Below are positions 11,435-22,699 of a stretch of 32,216 nucleotides of DNA, piece by piece (the stretch's first letter is position 1; each line of letters begins with the position of its first letter). The stretch is taken from NCBI GenBank assembly GCA_020650975.1, contig JAIPMN010019115.1, positions 1,540-33,755 on the forward strand, read 5' to 3'. The position numbers and the translations under genes are program-made. The stretch is from Apostichopus californicus (lineage: Eukaryota; Echinodermata; Holothuroidea; Aspidochirotida; Stichopodidae). The notes beneath the pieces were generated by a model. The model saw nothing but the letters and a program-made list of their open reading frames with translations. It was not told where the DNA came from and made no database searches.

Positions 11435-12209
11435 AAACATGTATGAATCAGGCGTATCCAATTCCACGTGAAGATATATTGCATGGCTTGGGCAGGTGAG
11501 ACAAAAAGTTTTTCAAGTTACAGCCCAGCTCAAAAATGCATATATGTCTGTCAAATTATCAAAAATTGTGAAACAAACCCAGAATCACATTCCCTGTTTT
11601 ACGAGTCTGTAACTTTGATCTTTAACATTCAGAGTGGCGTCATCTGTGTGGCCTTGAATAAGTCTGTGTATGTTTCCCGCGTAAGGCCTGCCTCCTCGAA
11701 TAATTACGTTTTTTTAATAACATCAGCAAGATGAGTGAAAGTCTTTGTGATAGTTTATTGTTCGTCTTCTCCTTCTCCTTCTTTGATGGTTTTTTTTTTG
11801 AAAAGCACTCTGTTTATAATAAGTTTAACAATAATGTATCATTAGAAAAGGAAATAATAAATATTCCTTGCAATCGTATAAAATGAATCATGTTTTTGCT
11901 CAAAGTGGATGATGAAAAACAGGAAGGACATGTATACCATCATTATTTTTTAAGGTTGACTAAATTCTCTCTCCAAGTCTTCCTGAATATTACTCTAATG
12001 TTTGATGATAGTTTGCTCTTGTTCCTGACGCGTGATGCGTCAGTGATGTGTTATGTGAACCAAGTATCAATTCTAGTTATTAAAAGACCTTCTGACTGGA
12101 AGGGTTTCACATATACCTCCGTACAGTACAGTATGCATGTTGCAAATATACATTGGATGGTATCCTGTGTGTTCTTGGATTATACATACTGTGTGTTGTT
12201 AGCAGAATT

Positions 12210-12234
12210 GGGGGGAGTGGGGGGGGGGGAGGGT
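12210..12234. repeat. Poly-G tract
   Basis: G-rich run with single A and T interruptions; potential G-quadruplex former on the plus strand. Confidence 0.85.
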
Positions 12235-12826
12235 CAGTGAGGTATCAAGATTGCATGGCTTCTTACATAGTATTAGTTCCAATTGTGTTAGTGTTTGATA
12301 TGACCTTTGGCATCTTGTCCTAATCCAGTTCCTAGTTCATGTGGTATCTTATCATCTCATAATTAATGACCAACGTTGAAATAGTAAAGTATAATATTGC
12401 TAGAAAGCTACGTATTTTTGTTTGTTTAATATTGACATTTAGTTCTCATAGAATATCTTTAATGTTGTCCATCTGTGAAACATCTGGTTCCTTACCACCT
12501 TTAATGCAATAGAAAATGTTCATACATTTCAGGAACTCTATGTAGTATGCACTTTGAATAAGTATGGACTTTACATGTTGTTAAAGCTTGCCTTTCAATC
12601 GGTGTGCAGAATATCAGTTCTGGGGGTTATGGAATAGTCAATTTAAGTATATTGTAGAAATAATGTCAGTAGCGTTTTCTACTTGAGATTATCACATGAT
12701 AGATATATATATATTTGTTGTACTGGTTGTCAGGTCGGTTACTGAAGATGCCATCAAAATGGTCCGTTGGAAATCAGCTCATAGCAACATAGCAACTGTC
12801 TATTTTAAGCTTGCACTTGCAGAATG

Positions 12827-12847
12827 GTGGGGGGGGGGGGGAGAGAG
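12827..12847. repeat. Poly-G tract followed by (GA)n
   Basis: More than a dozen consecutive G passing into GAGAGAG. Confidence 0.85.
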
Positions 12848-13751
12848 CAAGCATATGGCTCTGAGGACTACAAAGGGTACACTGAGAATACCCACAAACT
12901 GTGATATTCTGCCAAGCAACTCTCCTCTGTATTATAAGTCGAGTTTGTATAATGTAAACAGTACTGTAAAAGTGTGTGTATTTCATTATAAATTTCCTTC
13001 GTAGTAAATGTTGTAGTTCAGAAAGATTCTTTACTTAGTGTGTGTGACATTTGAGTGAGACAGTGAATACTCTTTCCAGATTGCATTAGTTTGTAAGTGG
13101 TATGTTTGCCCTCGTTAATCATGTAAAAGTGTCCCAGAATCAATTAAGTGATTAAACCATTAAAGTTTCTTTCAGGAGATATATATATCATTTCTAACTG
13201 GCTTCTGACACCTTACTTACCTATAAAGTTAAAATCAGAGCAGCTTGGCAAACTGTCAAATCATTGGCCTTTACGTTAATATCGGTTTTATGCTGTGAGA
13301 TGGAGAGGAATGGTGATAAATATAAAAGGACCGAGTCGAAAATTTATTCTGCCAAATAGCTTCAGCTGATGGTGGTCTCAGCTAAATTTAAAATTCCGAG
13401 AGGCCCAGCTCACTCTTAAAGATTTCGCCTAGAGGCTCTGTACTCTATACATTACATAAGACCAAGGAAATCAATCAGTAAGGTCTGAATTAGATTTTGG
13501 AAATCGGGAGTTGAAGACATTGAAGGCTAGAGTAACTTATATGTGGACTGCTTTGACTCTAGAAAATGTCTGATGTGCCGCACAAAATTAAGACCAAGGC
13601 TTATTATGTAGAGAGTCTGTATCAAAAATGAGATACTTGATAAAGATATTGCTGTAATGTATGTTAATTCAATTCATATGGTGGTATGATCTGCAATTTT
13701 ACTCCATATATATATATAGTAATAAATTTAACTTATTAAAACCCTGAAATT

Positions 13752-13787
13752 CCTCTCTCCACCTCTCTCTATCTCTCTCTCTCTCTG
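13752..13787. repeat. CT microsatellite
   Basis: Interrupted (CT)n run with CCACC and AT interruptions. Confidence 0.85.
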
Positions 13788-15268
13788 ATCAACACATCAG
13801 AACAATAACATAAACTATCCATTTGTGTTGTGTTATGCTGTGTCGATTAAAATATAAGTTTACAGTCTTTTATCAAGACGAGGATTTCTTGCAAACTGTA
13901 CAACAAATATATACCTTTCTTGACTAAATTTGAGAAGGTCAATAGTACCGCTAATTAGGCTTAAGATTTATCACATTATGGAGTATCATTGATTTGCAGT
14001 AGTATGTTTCTTGGCAATATTTATAAGATCAGTAAGTGGATGAATTCGTCAAACCTTTTACTCCTCTGTTTTCATTGTGATTGGCCATTTTAGGGTCTAT
14101 TTATAAAGTTAAAGATAGTACTTAGGTTCTGTATGTAAATTAGGGTTCTGTGTATCAAAGCTGGATATCTTAATTTTACCCTTATGTACAGTAGTAAGTC
14201 CAATTTGCAATGAATTACATTGCTATATAATGTTATGCGACTGCTACTTTGCCTGAATTTAAATAAATAGCTAAACAGTGAGGTATATATGTTAAAAGAT
14301 AGGTTGGATAAAAGTATTACAGGTTGTGGTAAACATTAAACACTGCATATGGTTAAAGTAATATTAACTCTTGTTAACTATCGATCGGCTAATACCAAAA
14401 GAACATCAAATCTCGGTAAATCTCATAGCATGATTTCTATCAATCGTTTGTATGGTCTTCAGCTTGACTTTGTTGTAGCTGCATTTGTGATATGTTTTAA
14501 AGTCTGTAACATTACTGTTCGACCTGCATCCAATTCTGATAGTGTAAATCTCATTTACTCAAGAAGGATTTCATGAGAGGAAAAGCTTCTCTGAAATTGG
14601 ATCAAGTCAGGCACGACCTAACGACTCACGTAGGAGACAGCTTGGGATCCTGAACTTGGGTTAAATGAAAAAGAGAGATTTACATAATAGCCCTAAGAGA
14701 GTTAAGATCGAGTGGATGCTCAGTATCTGAATAAATTTATCAAATAAAGGTAAAGCTTTTTACCTAAACTTGCATTCAGTTAATGTCAAAGGAATTTAAA
14801 ATAATGGCTTTGGTTGTTCTCTTTACAAGAGATGGGTTTGAGCAGATTGGTTGTGCGAACGACAAATGTATCGTGGGTTGAGAGTGTTGTATTTGTCTAG
14901 ATCTACTTTAAGGATACTGAATGTATGGAAACGTTATAACATGAAGTAGGTTGACAAACAAATTACAACCCGATGATTATTTATGTTACAAGTGTTGTTT
15001 TGCTGCTGTGGTATCGCTCTAGCTTGCCTTTATTTTTTTGCATTTGAAAATCATTGGACTTATGAACTGGTACATTAATGCTCCCAAATTTAATATATTA
15101 ATGAATGACTGTCATGTGGCGATAAAGCGACTGAGAGTGATGCTAATGTATCAAGGGAGAGGCATCCACTCATCTCTCTAGTTGCAAGACCTATGCCTTA
15201 ATTAATACCCACTGCATTATCACTTTCTACAATGCCTATTACATACTATACTGCTTATCTTGTGAATC

Positions 15269-15293
15269 TCCCCTCTCCACCCCCCCCCCCCTC
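15269..15293. repeat. C-rich low-complexity tract
   Basis: TCCCCTCTCCA followed by an unbroken run of C. Confidence 0.85.
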
Positions 15294-17151
15294 CTTACAC
15301 TTCCTGTTTACCTTTCTATTCAACAGACACAGTTCATCCTCATGCTTATCCATTAACCGTCCTTCAGCCAAAGTCTAACACAGCCTAACATGTTGCCACA
15401 GCAACATTTAGCATGTATCTCATCTGTCACTTACCCTTCTTCTCATGTTCAGTATTTCTTATATAATAGTAATTGTTATGTGTATACCTCAATCGACACA
15501 CATGTGACACTAGTGGATGATAATAACAACTGGAAGAGGTACAGTATGGCTGGGGTACAAGGTATCTGATATTGGGCCCTCATAATTTGTATGGGATGTG
15601 TAGATAGTACATGCTTGGTACATTCAAGTTGTCCTTACCCGTAGGAAATGACCTGTTGGCCGATTGCTCCCAGCAGAATCTAAGCTCCAGGAAGAATTTA
15701 ACTGCCACAAAACTATATCCAAATCAGATTCAGGATGGCAGCATAGAATAGACCCATTTAGACCATACAATGATGTATGATCTATTCTGTTATCCAGTTT
15801 CATAGCTGACGTAATTTTGATAAGTTACTGAAGCATGATTAGATTCTTCCCCTCCCCTACCCTCTCCAATGTCCTTTATGCTCTATTAGTGACTGCTAAG
15901 TAAATTTACTTCTAACTTCTCTGGTTTGACCTTGTTTGCGATTCCTGTTTAGGATCTACATACTTGATTTACAAATTTTTGCAGGTCTTTAACCTACACC
16001 AGCTATATGATATGATGGCAGTAGCTATACTGTGTCACTTGAACACCTCATGAGGGTTTACTGGTTTGTATTACCAATAGATGTAGGTTGAACATGCTGT
16101 GATGTTAGTAGGAAATCATGTAATTTCAGTCAATAGGCAGGTAAACTGTGATTTGACCTCTCATAAGAGGTGGAAAAGAGAAATTTGAACTTGGTTTGAC
16201 TTTTACCGGTATGATAAAGTCCACCAGTAAATGCAAAATATATTGCAAAACTGCCCCAAAAATGGCTCAAAACATTAGCAAAACTGGAACAGTGCAGGAA
16301 TTGAAGGACACTATAATTGTATATTAGTTACATTTATCATCTTTTGAATTCAATCCAGAAAACCTTTGGCATGTCTTTTGGTTTGAACCCCTGAATTCTG
16401 TGTTAGACATTGTTTTCTATAATCTCAAAAATATGTGAGAAAATCAAGAAGTCCTTTTCTGTGGAAATGTAAGGCTTTGATGTGGAAAAAATTTAAGGTT
16501 GACAGAATGCTATATAGTCATAGTGCTATGCAGCAGTGGTAAGTTCTAAGGCAATATAAATACTATATTAATTAAGTAGTGATATCAGAGTGCTTGGCTG
16601 TGATGATAATTCAAGTCTCTCGTGAGATTTTGAAGAGCATGTTAATATAGCTGCTCTTAAGTACCGCTAAACCAGTTCAAGACAGTTCATGGTACAGTAA
16701 ATAGACATTTTTACTTTACAGGCCATTCTATTTCCCATGTTCGAATCTGTCTGCCTGCGACGGTACAAACCCAGCGGTGAAACAATATCATTGGGTTGTC
16801 TCCAGCTGAGAATATGATAACACAGGTCTGGAGATGATTGTCACCATGGCAACTCCCGCACTGTTATTAACTGGATGTAGAAGGCATTAGCGATTAGGTA
16901 ATTACACCATCGTAAAGTACATGTCGCTAGTGGGGCTCGCGTACAGGAAGACTCGTCTGTAATATACGGTGCGACGTATAATATCAGTTATAATGCACAG
17001 TGTGAAAGCTATTGCTGTTGCCGAGGCGGAACTAATATCAGTGCTGAACTTTCAAGACTAGATGAATTTCAAGTAATTTTAAGCCCTTCAAGAAAACTGA
17101 TTTATGACAAAAGTGAAAGTTGATGGTTAGAGACAAGTGGGAAACACATGT

Positions 17152-17175
17152 CATATATATATATATATATATATT
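17152..17175. repeat. AT dinucleotide microsatellite
   Basis: About eleven perfect AT units. Confidence 0.9.
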
Positions 17176-18555
17176 GCTTCCAGAAAGCAATGTTTTCAAA
17201 GTAGGAGTTTGTATCTTTAATATGGAAGGCATATTGGAGCACTTGGCTATGTAATACATGGTCCATCAAGAACGAATTCTTTGTATCGCTTCAGTAAAAA
17301 CTTTTAAGTTCAATACTTGTCAGATATAGACCGATACAAGTATAAAATTATAAATATGGCCAAACTTTAATTTACAGTGCTACTATGATGTAGAAATAAT
17401 ACATTGAAGATTACACATTTCCTCATCAAACCCAGCTAGGTACATACCTGTATAATATGTACCTGATTCATCCCAAATTTAAATTGCTATTGATTTCCAG
17501 AAATTGAAGGTAAATTTCTACATCAAGTATCTGGTATTGATTTTAAATATTTGTATAGACAGTTCTGGTTTACTTCTTGATCTAATACTGTAAAAATGAG
17601 GAATGATTGGATACTAATATTTAAATATTTGAATAATATAGCTGTGTTTGAGATTCTACATATTACAGACACTACAGTAAGTCTATATGATATATGCAAT
17701 AAGTGAGGCCTTAGTATACATGCAGTGGTCTCCATATGCAGTCTTTACAAGAGGTTATACCTTTACCATATGTATTGTGAAATCCATTACATCATCAGCA
17801 GCTTTTTAATTAGTTTATCAGCTTTCTTCAATCCCATATCAAATCGTGGCATGTTTGTTTTTGTATAAACAGATGATGTTACTAGGTTCATCTTCTGATG
17901 ATAGCTCAAGTGTGTGTCTGTTGTATCGGCTGCTATATATGTATAGGATCAAGAGCTGTAATTGTATGTGGAATGTATACACAGAGACAAAAATAACTGA
18001 CCTATACATAAATAGTATGGTAGGCTGTTACTGGTTATCAGCACTAGGTCAGAGGAGCCTGGTGTGTAATATTTATTATACAATTAGCATCTCAGATTGT
18101 TGGCAATTATAAGACAGCTGATGTCTTCTTCCTAGGAATGTCAGATGGTCTGTTCCAAACACAGAGAGTGACCCCTTTTATTAATGATTATACGTCCGAT
18201 TTTATTTCCTGTTTTTCACTGATGTTCTTCTTGTAGTTGCCAGCTTTAAAGTAGTATATTTATATTTGAATTGAGAGGTGTTGACACAATGAATTTAGAA
18301 ATAAAAGGCACCAGGGAATTGATTATTACAGAATGTAATTGTTTACTTTGGATAGGTTCACACAGTAATAGGACCGTACAAATTATTTCAAAGAATGAGC
18401 AAAAATAAAACTTTGGGGTTTGAGCACAACAAAATATTTACAAGTGTTTGTTTTGAAGAGATAGTGGAGTGGACATTTCTTATAAACATAGATGTGGATT
18501 TTACAGTATAGCCTTGTTAAAACACACAGAATAAGTCATATATACTTCGCTTCTC

Positions 18556-18925
18556 GCTTACCTGTCTCCCAACAACCTTAGCACTCTCATTCTACCGTCT
18601 AAAATGAACAGGTATTAGGTAAACTTTTCACACAGTGCACCCTCTATGGCCGGACCCCTCCGGTCAATGCCCGTCCTTCTCATTGTACCACCCAAAGTGA
18701 AAATCAAAATAAAACTGTTAGCAAACTGCTTATCCACTAGAGAGCCTGTGTAATAGAATGTGTAAAAATAAGTTGGCCTGACGTTTCGATCCTAGCTGGA
18801 TCTTCTTCAGAGGCTAAAAAAAAAATATTTTTTTAGCCTCTGAAGAAGATCCTGCTAGGATCGAAATGTCAGGCCAACTTACTTTTACACACCCAAAGTG
18901 TTTAGAAGACTGTTTTGTATGGGAA
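18556..18925 (+). repeat. Dispersed repeat, copy 2 (split by an insertion)
   Basis: Plus-strand copy of the repeat seen inverted at 10594-10770. The left part runs from 18556 to CACCCAAAGTG at 18689-18699. The right part resumes with a second CACCCAAAGTG at 18890-18900 and continues TTTAGA..CTGTTTTGTATGG, matching the uninterrupted copy. The sequence in between is absent from copy 1 and is annotated separately as an insertion. Confidence 0.75.
18700..18889. mobile_element. 190-bp fold-back insertion with target-site duplication
   Basis: The insertion is bounded by direct repeats CACCCAAAGTG (18689-18699 and 18890-18900; the first C of the right copy could instead belong to the hairpin, so the duplication is 10 or 11 bp). 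Its 3' two thirds form a hairpin with 63-base arms (18760-18822 and 18828-18890), three mismatches and a 5-base loop inside an A/T run. Each arm carries a conserved core, CTGAAGAAGATCC-(A/T)GCTA-GGATCGAAA, resembling the catalytic core of a hammerhead ribozyme. The 5' third (18700-18759) is unpaired and starts A-rich (AAAATCAAAATAAAA). There is no open frame, so it must have been moved by enzymes supplied elsewhere. Hammerhead motifs in terminal repeats are known from Penelope-like retroelements, which also make inverted arrangements; that origin is an inference. Confidence 0.75.
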
Positions 18926-21777
18926 GTTTGTAAGCTATAAAGCAACCTAGGTACCTGGGCAACTGAAGATAATTAGTATATATTTGGACCTAGTGGAAAC
19001 AATGCTTTTTTTGGACAGTTTTGATACATCCTCTCATCTGTTTATTGGGCTATTTTCCAAGTTGTTGCTGTCACTACAGTTAATCCATCTCTTTTAAGAG
19101 GCAATAAAAAGACATCAAAGGGTTTAAGCTGATTACATTTTCAAGTGTAAACTAACTGCCACACTTTAATTATGGACACTTTACAATCAGAAAGCTGATA
19201 AAATGCCGGAGGTAAGCAACAAGAAACTTTACCTCAACCGCAAAGTTCAAACATTTACTGTAGGTATCATGATGACTATGGTTGTGTTACTATACTATTG
19301 CACCTTTTGTGGTGGCAATACAATCCCATATATTTATAGCTAGAAGTCTGTTCAGGCATTGTTTATACGTGGTGGCAGGAAAATCCTATCCGTTTTCATT
19401 TTTTCTTCTTTTCATTTTTTTCATTTTTTGTCATTTTTTTTTGTGCTGCAACTTTTGCCTTTCTTATTCAACCTTGAAATCCTTACATCATTAACACAAC
19501 ATTGAATCCCAAAGGATTTAAACCCTTCATGTTATTATTGGTTGTCATGGTAACACGGGATCCTGCTTTTTTCTCAATTGTTAAATTGTATATGTACCTG
19601 ATATTTCATTCACACACTTTTGAAACTGCTGTCCTTTATAGAGCTACTTTTACATGACCAAGTAACAAATGTTGGGACTTGCGGTAGGATACCCCTTTGT
19701 CCAGAGAGTGGTGATTGTCACCCATCACACTTTGGTCGGCACCACAATATAACAGTATCAGTAAGAGGTATTCTGAAGTATAGTGGTCAGTTGAAAACGT
19801 TTTTGCTCCTGGACACAGATCTCTCAGTGCCAGTACATTACCATGCAGAAAGAAGTTATCTATCCCTTTGCAGGGAGTGAGTGGTGTGTTTATGAAGAGA
19901 GCTTGGGTCACTGGACATTTTTACGATGACCCTTCTTGACCTTTGATAGGTATTATGTCTAATATTTTTTGTTGTTGAAAGAGTTGCACTTGTACTTCCA
20001 AGGCAGAACCCTCAGTTTGTGTTGCTGTTTCAATGTATATATGCGAGCTGGTTAGTTTCTCCTGGTGAAAAGGTCACTATATATGAATCCTGTGGGAGTG
20101 ATGTGATGAGAATATAAATAGCTGAAAGCTCTCAGTGTGTTGCTCAAACCATAATCAAAGTCAGGTTATAATCAAGCAGTTGATTTTATATTGCCCATGT
20201 AAGTATTTGCCGAAGTTCAGGCATGTTCTTAAACATCAAAGGTACAAGGTGCAAAAGGTTGGCACATATATACATGGGTGACTGTAACTTGAAAATATCC
20301 TTAAGTGTTGTTATAAAGCAGTTGGTTGTGTTTCTTTCAGTCATATGTGCCAACATGTTGTGGTGAAGCTTCTCAGTAGATTTGTGTCTACAGTAACTTC
20401 CGGTTTGTAATCTCACAGAGAACTTTGAGCTAAAACTGTTGGTACTGAGAAATGTTGTTACTGAAAACTGTTGTTAGATTCATGTACTGTTTGAGATTCT
20501 GACAAGCTAGTAAATATTTGCAATGCCAGTCACTGAGAGCTGCATGCTCTATAACTACACTGTGAATTCATGTACATTCACCATGAGACCAAAACTGGTG
20601 GATTTGTTTCGGTAACTCTCTTAAGAAAAATTTGTTCTATCAAGTTTTGTCTGAAAGACCCCTGAAGCTATACATTTTTGGTCGGTCAAAACTTTTACAA
20701 AATTCTGAACAAGCCATGTAATATTTTCACATTATCGGATATCCCTTTATCTGACTAACAGATCTATATGATTGAACGACCAATTCGCCACTAGGTAGGC
20801 GTCTAGTTATTCACCGTTTGATCTGTCCATGATAACGTTGTCCCCGAAATTTCCTGTAATGTTTAATTCTTTCAACTGAAAAACTTTGAAATTAATGGCT
20901 CATTTCATTATTTCTGATATGATTTTTGATGTACTATAAAAGTTAACAGATGATATTTTCAAGGTACCTTTTATATCTCCTTTAACACTGGAATATATGG
21001 TGTCGCCATATTGTACAAATGCAATCCATAATAAAGCTGAAATGAAATGTAGTCCACCATTGTTCTTTATGGTGTAAATCCAATACAGGGTTATGGAGAC
21101 CACCTTAAACATTTGGTTTGGATTTATAACTTTCAACCCACCAACACTGAGCAATACTTTGTCTTGTAAACTGCATTTAATGCTTAATGCTATGCTGTCA
21201 TACACACTATATATTTGGATCAGACAGCTTGTACACTACTTTAGCTGTAGCAGGATTTAGTTATTATTCATATTGTTTGTATTTCAGGTTCTGTAAGGTT
21301 TAGCCATATCTTTCCTGTGAAGAATTTCGTTGGGTACTTGACCTCACACTGTTTTTGTAAGCCAGAAATTTCTTAAAGTGAGGAGTTTTGTTAAGAGTTG
21401 TGTAAACTTTTTATGACCATTATCATAATTCCCATCTGTGGGATTTGTTTGCCAGGGACAGAATTGAAAAGCAGTGTGGAATTTATATTGAAATATTTAT
21501 GTGCTGAGAACCAAGGCATCTTCCAAGTGCAGCTAGAGTTGTGTTGCAATGTAAAGGACCCCCAATCAGTATAAAGTGTCTATGTTAAAGCATATGGTTA
21601 TTTGCAATGTGCTGGGCACAAACTGTTGGTTTGCGTTTAGTGTCACAGAAGATGGTTACCTTCAGAAAGATTGTTTCTTGCATATCAAAGCAACCATGAA
21701 AGTGTAGTTAAATAATTATGCCAAGAATAGTTCTATCCTTAAAAATACTAAACAGCTAGAAGCTTAACTTTGGCTAG
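18926..21777. other. Non-coding stretch, no exon recognised
   Basis: About 2.9 kb. The segment 19620-19911 is open on both strands (86 and 91 codons) but neither translation resembles a known family. The minus-strand frame at 20900-21205 (101 codons) is also unrecognised and lacks convincing splice context or codon bias. A TATAAATA box at 20113-20120 with TCAGT 20 bases downstream has poor spacing and no gene after it. Confidence 0.4.
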
Positions 21778-22699
21778 TCTAGCTGGATTGTACTTATAGT
21801 TGAGATCGTTGATCTAGCTGGATTGTAGTTTATAGTGGAGATGGTTGATCTAGCTGGATTGAACTTATAGTGGAGTGGAGATGGTTGATCAAGCTGGATT
21901 GTACTTACAGTGGAGATGGTTGATCTAGCTGGGATGTGCTGTACTTATAGTGGAGATGGTTGATCTGGCTGGATTGTACTTATAGTAGAGATGGTTGATC
22001 TAACTGGATTGTACTTATAGTGGAGATGGTTGATCTAGCTGGATTGTACTTATAGTGGGGATGGTTTATCTATCTGGGATGTACTAATAGTGGAGATGGT
22101 TGATCTAACTGGATTGTACTTATAGTGGAGATGGTTGATCTAGCTGTAGTGTTATTATAGTGGTGGTGGTTGATCTAGCTGTAGATTACTTATAGTGGAG
22201 ATGGTTGATCTAGCTGGATTGTACTTATAGTGGAGATGGTTGATCTAGCTGTAGTGTACTAATAGTGGAGATGGTTGATCTAGCTGGATTGTACTTATAG
22301 TGGAGATGGTTGATCTAGCTATAGTGTACTTATAGTGTAGATGGTTGATCTAGCTGGATTGTACTTGTAGTGGAGATGGTTGACCTAGCTGGATTGTACT
22401 TGTAGTGGAGATGGTTGATCCAGCTGGACTGTACTAATAGTGGAGATGGTTTATCTAGCTGGATTGTACTTGTAGTGGAGATGGTTGATCTAGCTGGATT
22501 GTACTTGTAGTGGAGATGGTTGATCTAGCTGGATTGTACTAATAGTGGAGATGGTTTATCTAGCTGGATTGTACTTGTAGTGGAGATGGTTGATCTAGCT
22601 GGGTGTTACTAATAGTAGAGATGGTTGATCTAGCTGGGATGTACTTATAGTGGGGATGGTTGATCTAGCTGGGATGTACTTATAGTGGAGATGGTTGAT
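21778..22699. repeat. 35-bp minisatellite, about 26 copies
   Basis: The unit is GATCTAGCTGGATTGTACTT followed by ATAGTGGAGATGGTT. It is repeated head to tail over 922 bp with substitutions and a few short insertions, such as the doubled GTGGA near 21871. Variant units are ordered. Around 22195-22345, GGATTGTACTTATAG units tend to alternate with GTAGTGTACTAATAG or ATAGTGTACTTATAG units (70-bp dimer). Around 22345-22575 a trimer recurs: two TACTTGTAG units and one TACTAATAG unit, the last followed by GGTTTATC instead of GGTTGATC (105-bp period). This implies expansion by blocks of several units. It lies in the presumed intron or upstream region of VPS39. Confidence 0.95.

Larger units (their letters stand above)
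11440..18555. other. Long non-coding stretch, no exon recognised
   Basis: About 7.1 kb. Nameable contents are G-runs at 12210-12234 and 12827-12847, CT repeats at 13752-13787, a C-run at 15269-15293 and an AT dinucleotide repeat at 17152-17175. A somewhat GC-richer block at 16730-17040, with few stops but no consistent frame, could be conserved non-coding DNA; only a cross-species alignment could show that. The open frame at 11890-12240 (116 codons) ends in a G-run and looks accidental. Confidence 0.4.

Noticed and set aside
11890..12240. 116-codon open frame, the longest on the plus strand
   Set aside because: It ends in a translated G-run and shows no domain or splice support.
19620..19911. 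Overlapping open frames on both strands (86 and 91 codons)
   Set aside because: Neither translation has a recognisable domain, splice context or codon bias; opposite-strand open frames of this size arise by chance.
20113..20136. TATAAATA followed by a TCAGT initiator-like sequence
   Set aside because: Spacing is about 21 bases where 28-31 is usual, and no exon follows on the plus strand.
20900..21205. 101-codon open frame on the minus strand
   Set aside because: No known family, AT-driven composition, no convincing acceptor or donor sites, and no neighbouring exons.
21778..22699. CRISPR-like array
   Set aside because: The 35-bp units are contiguous with no unique spacers, so this is a minisatellite.
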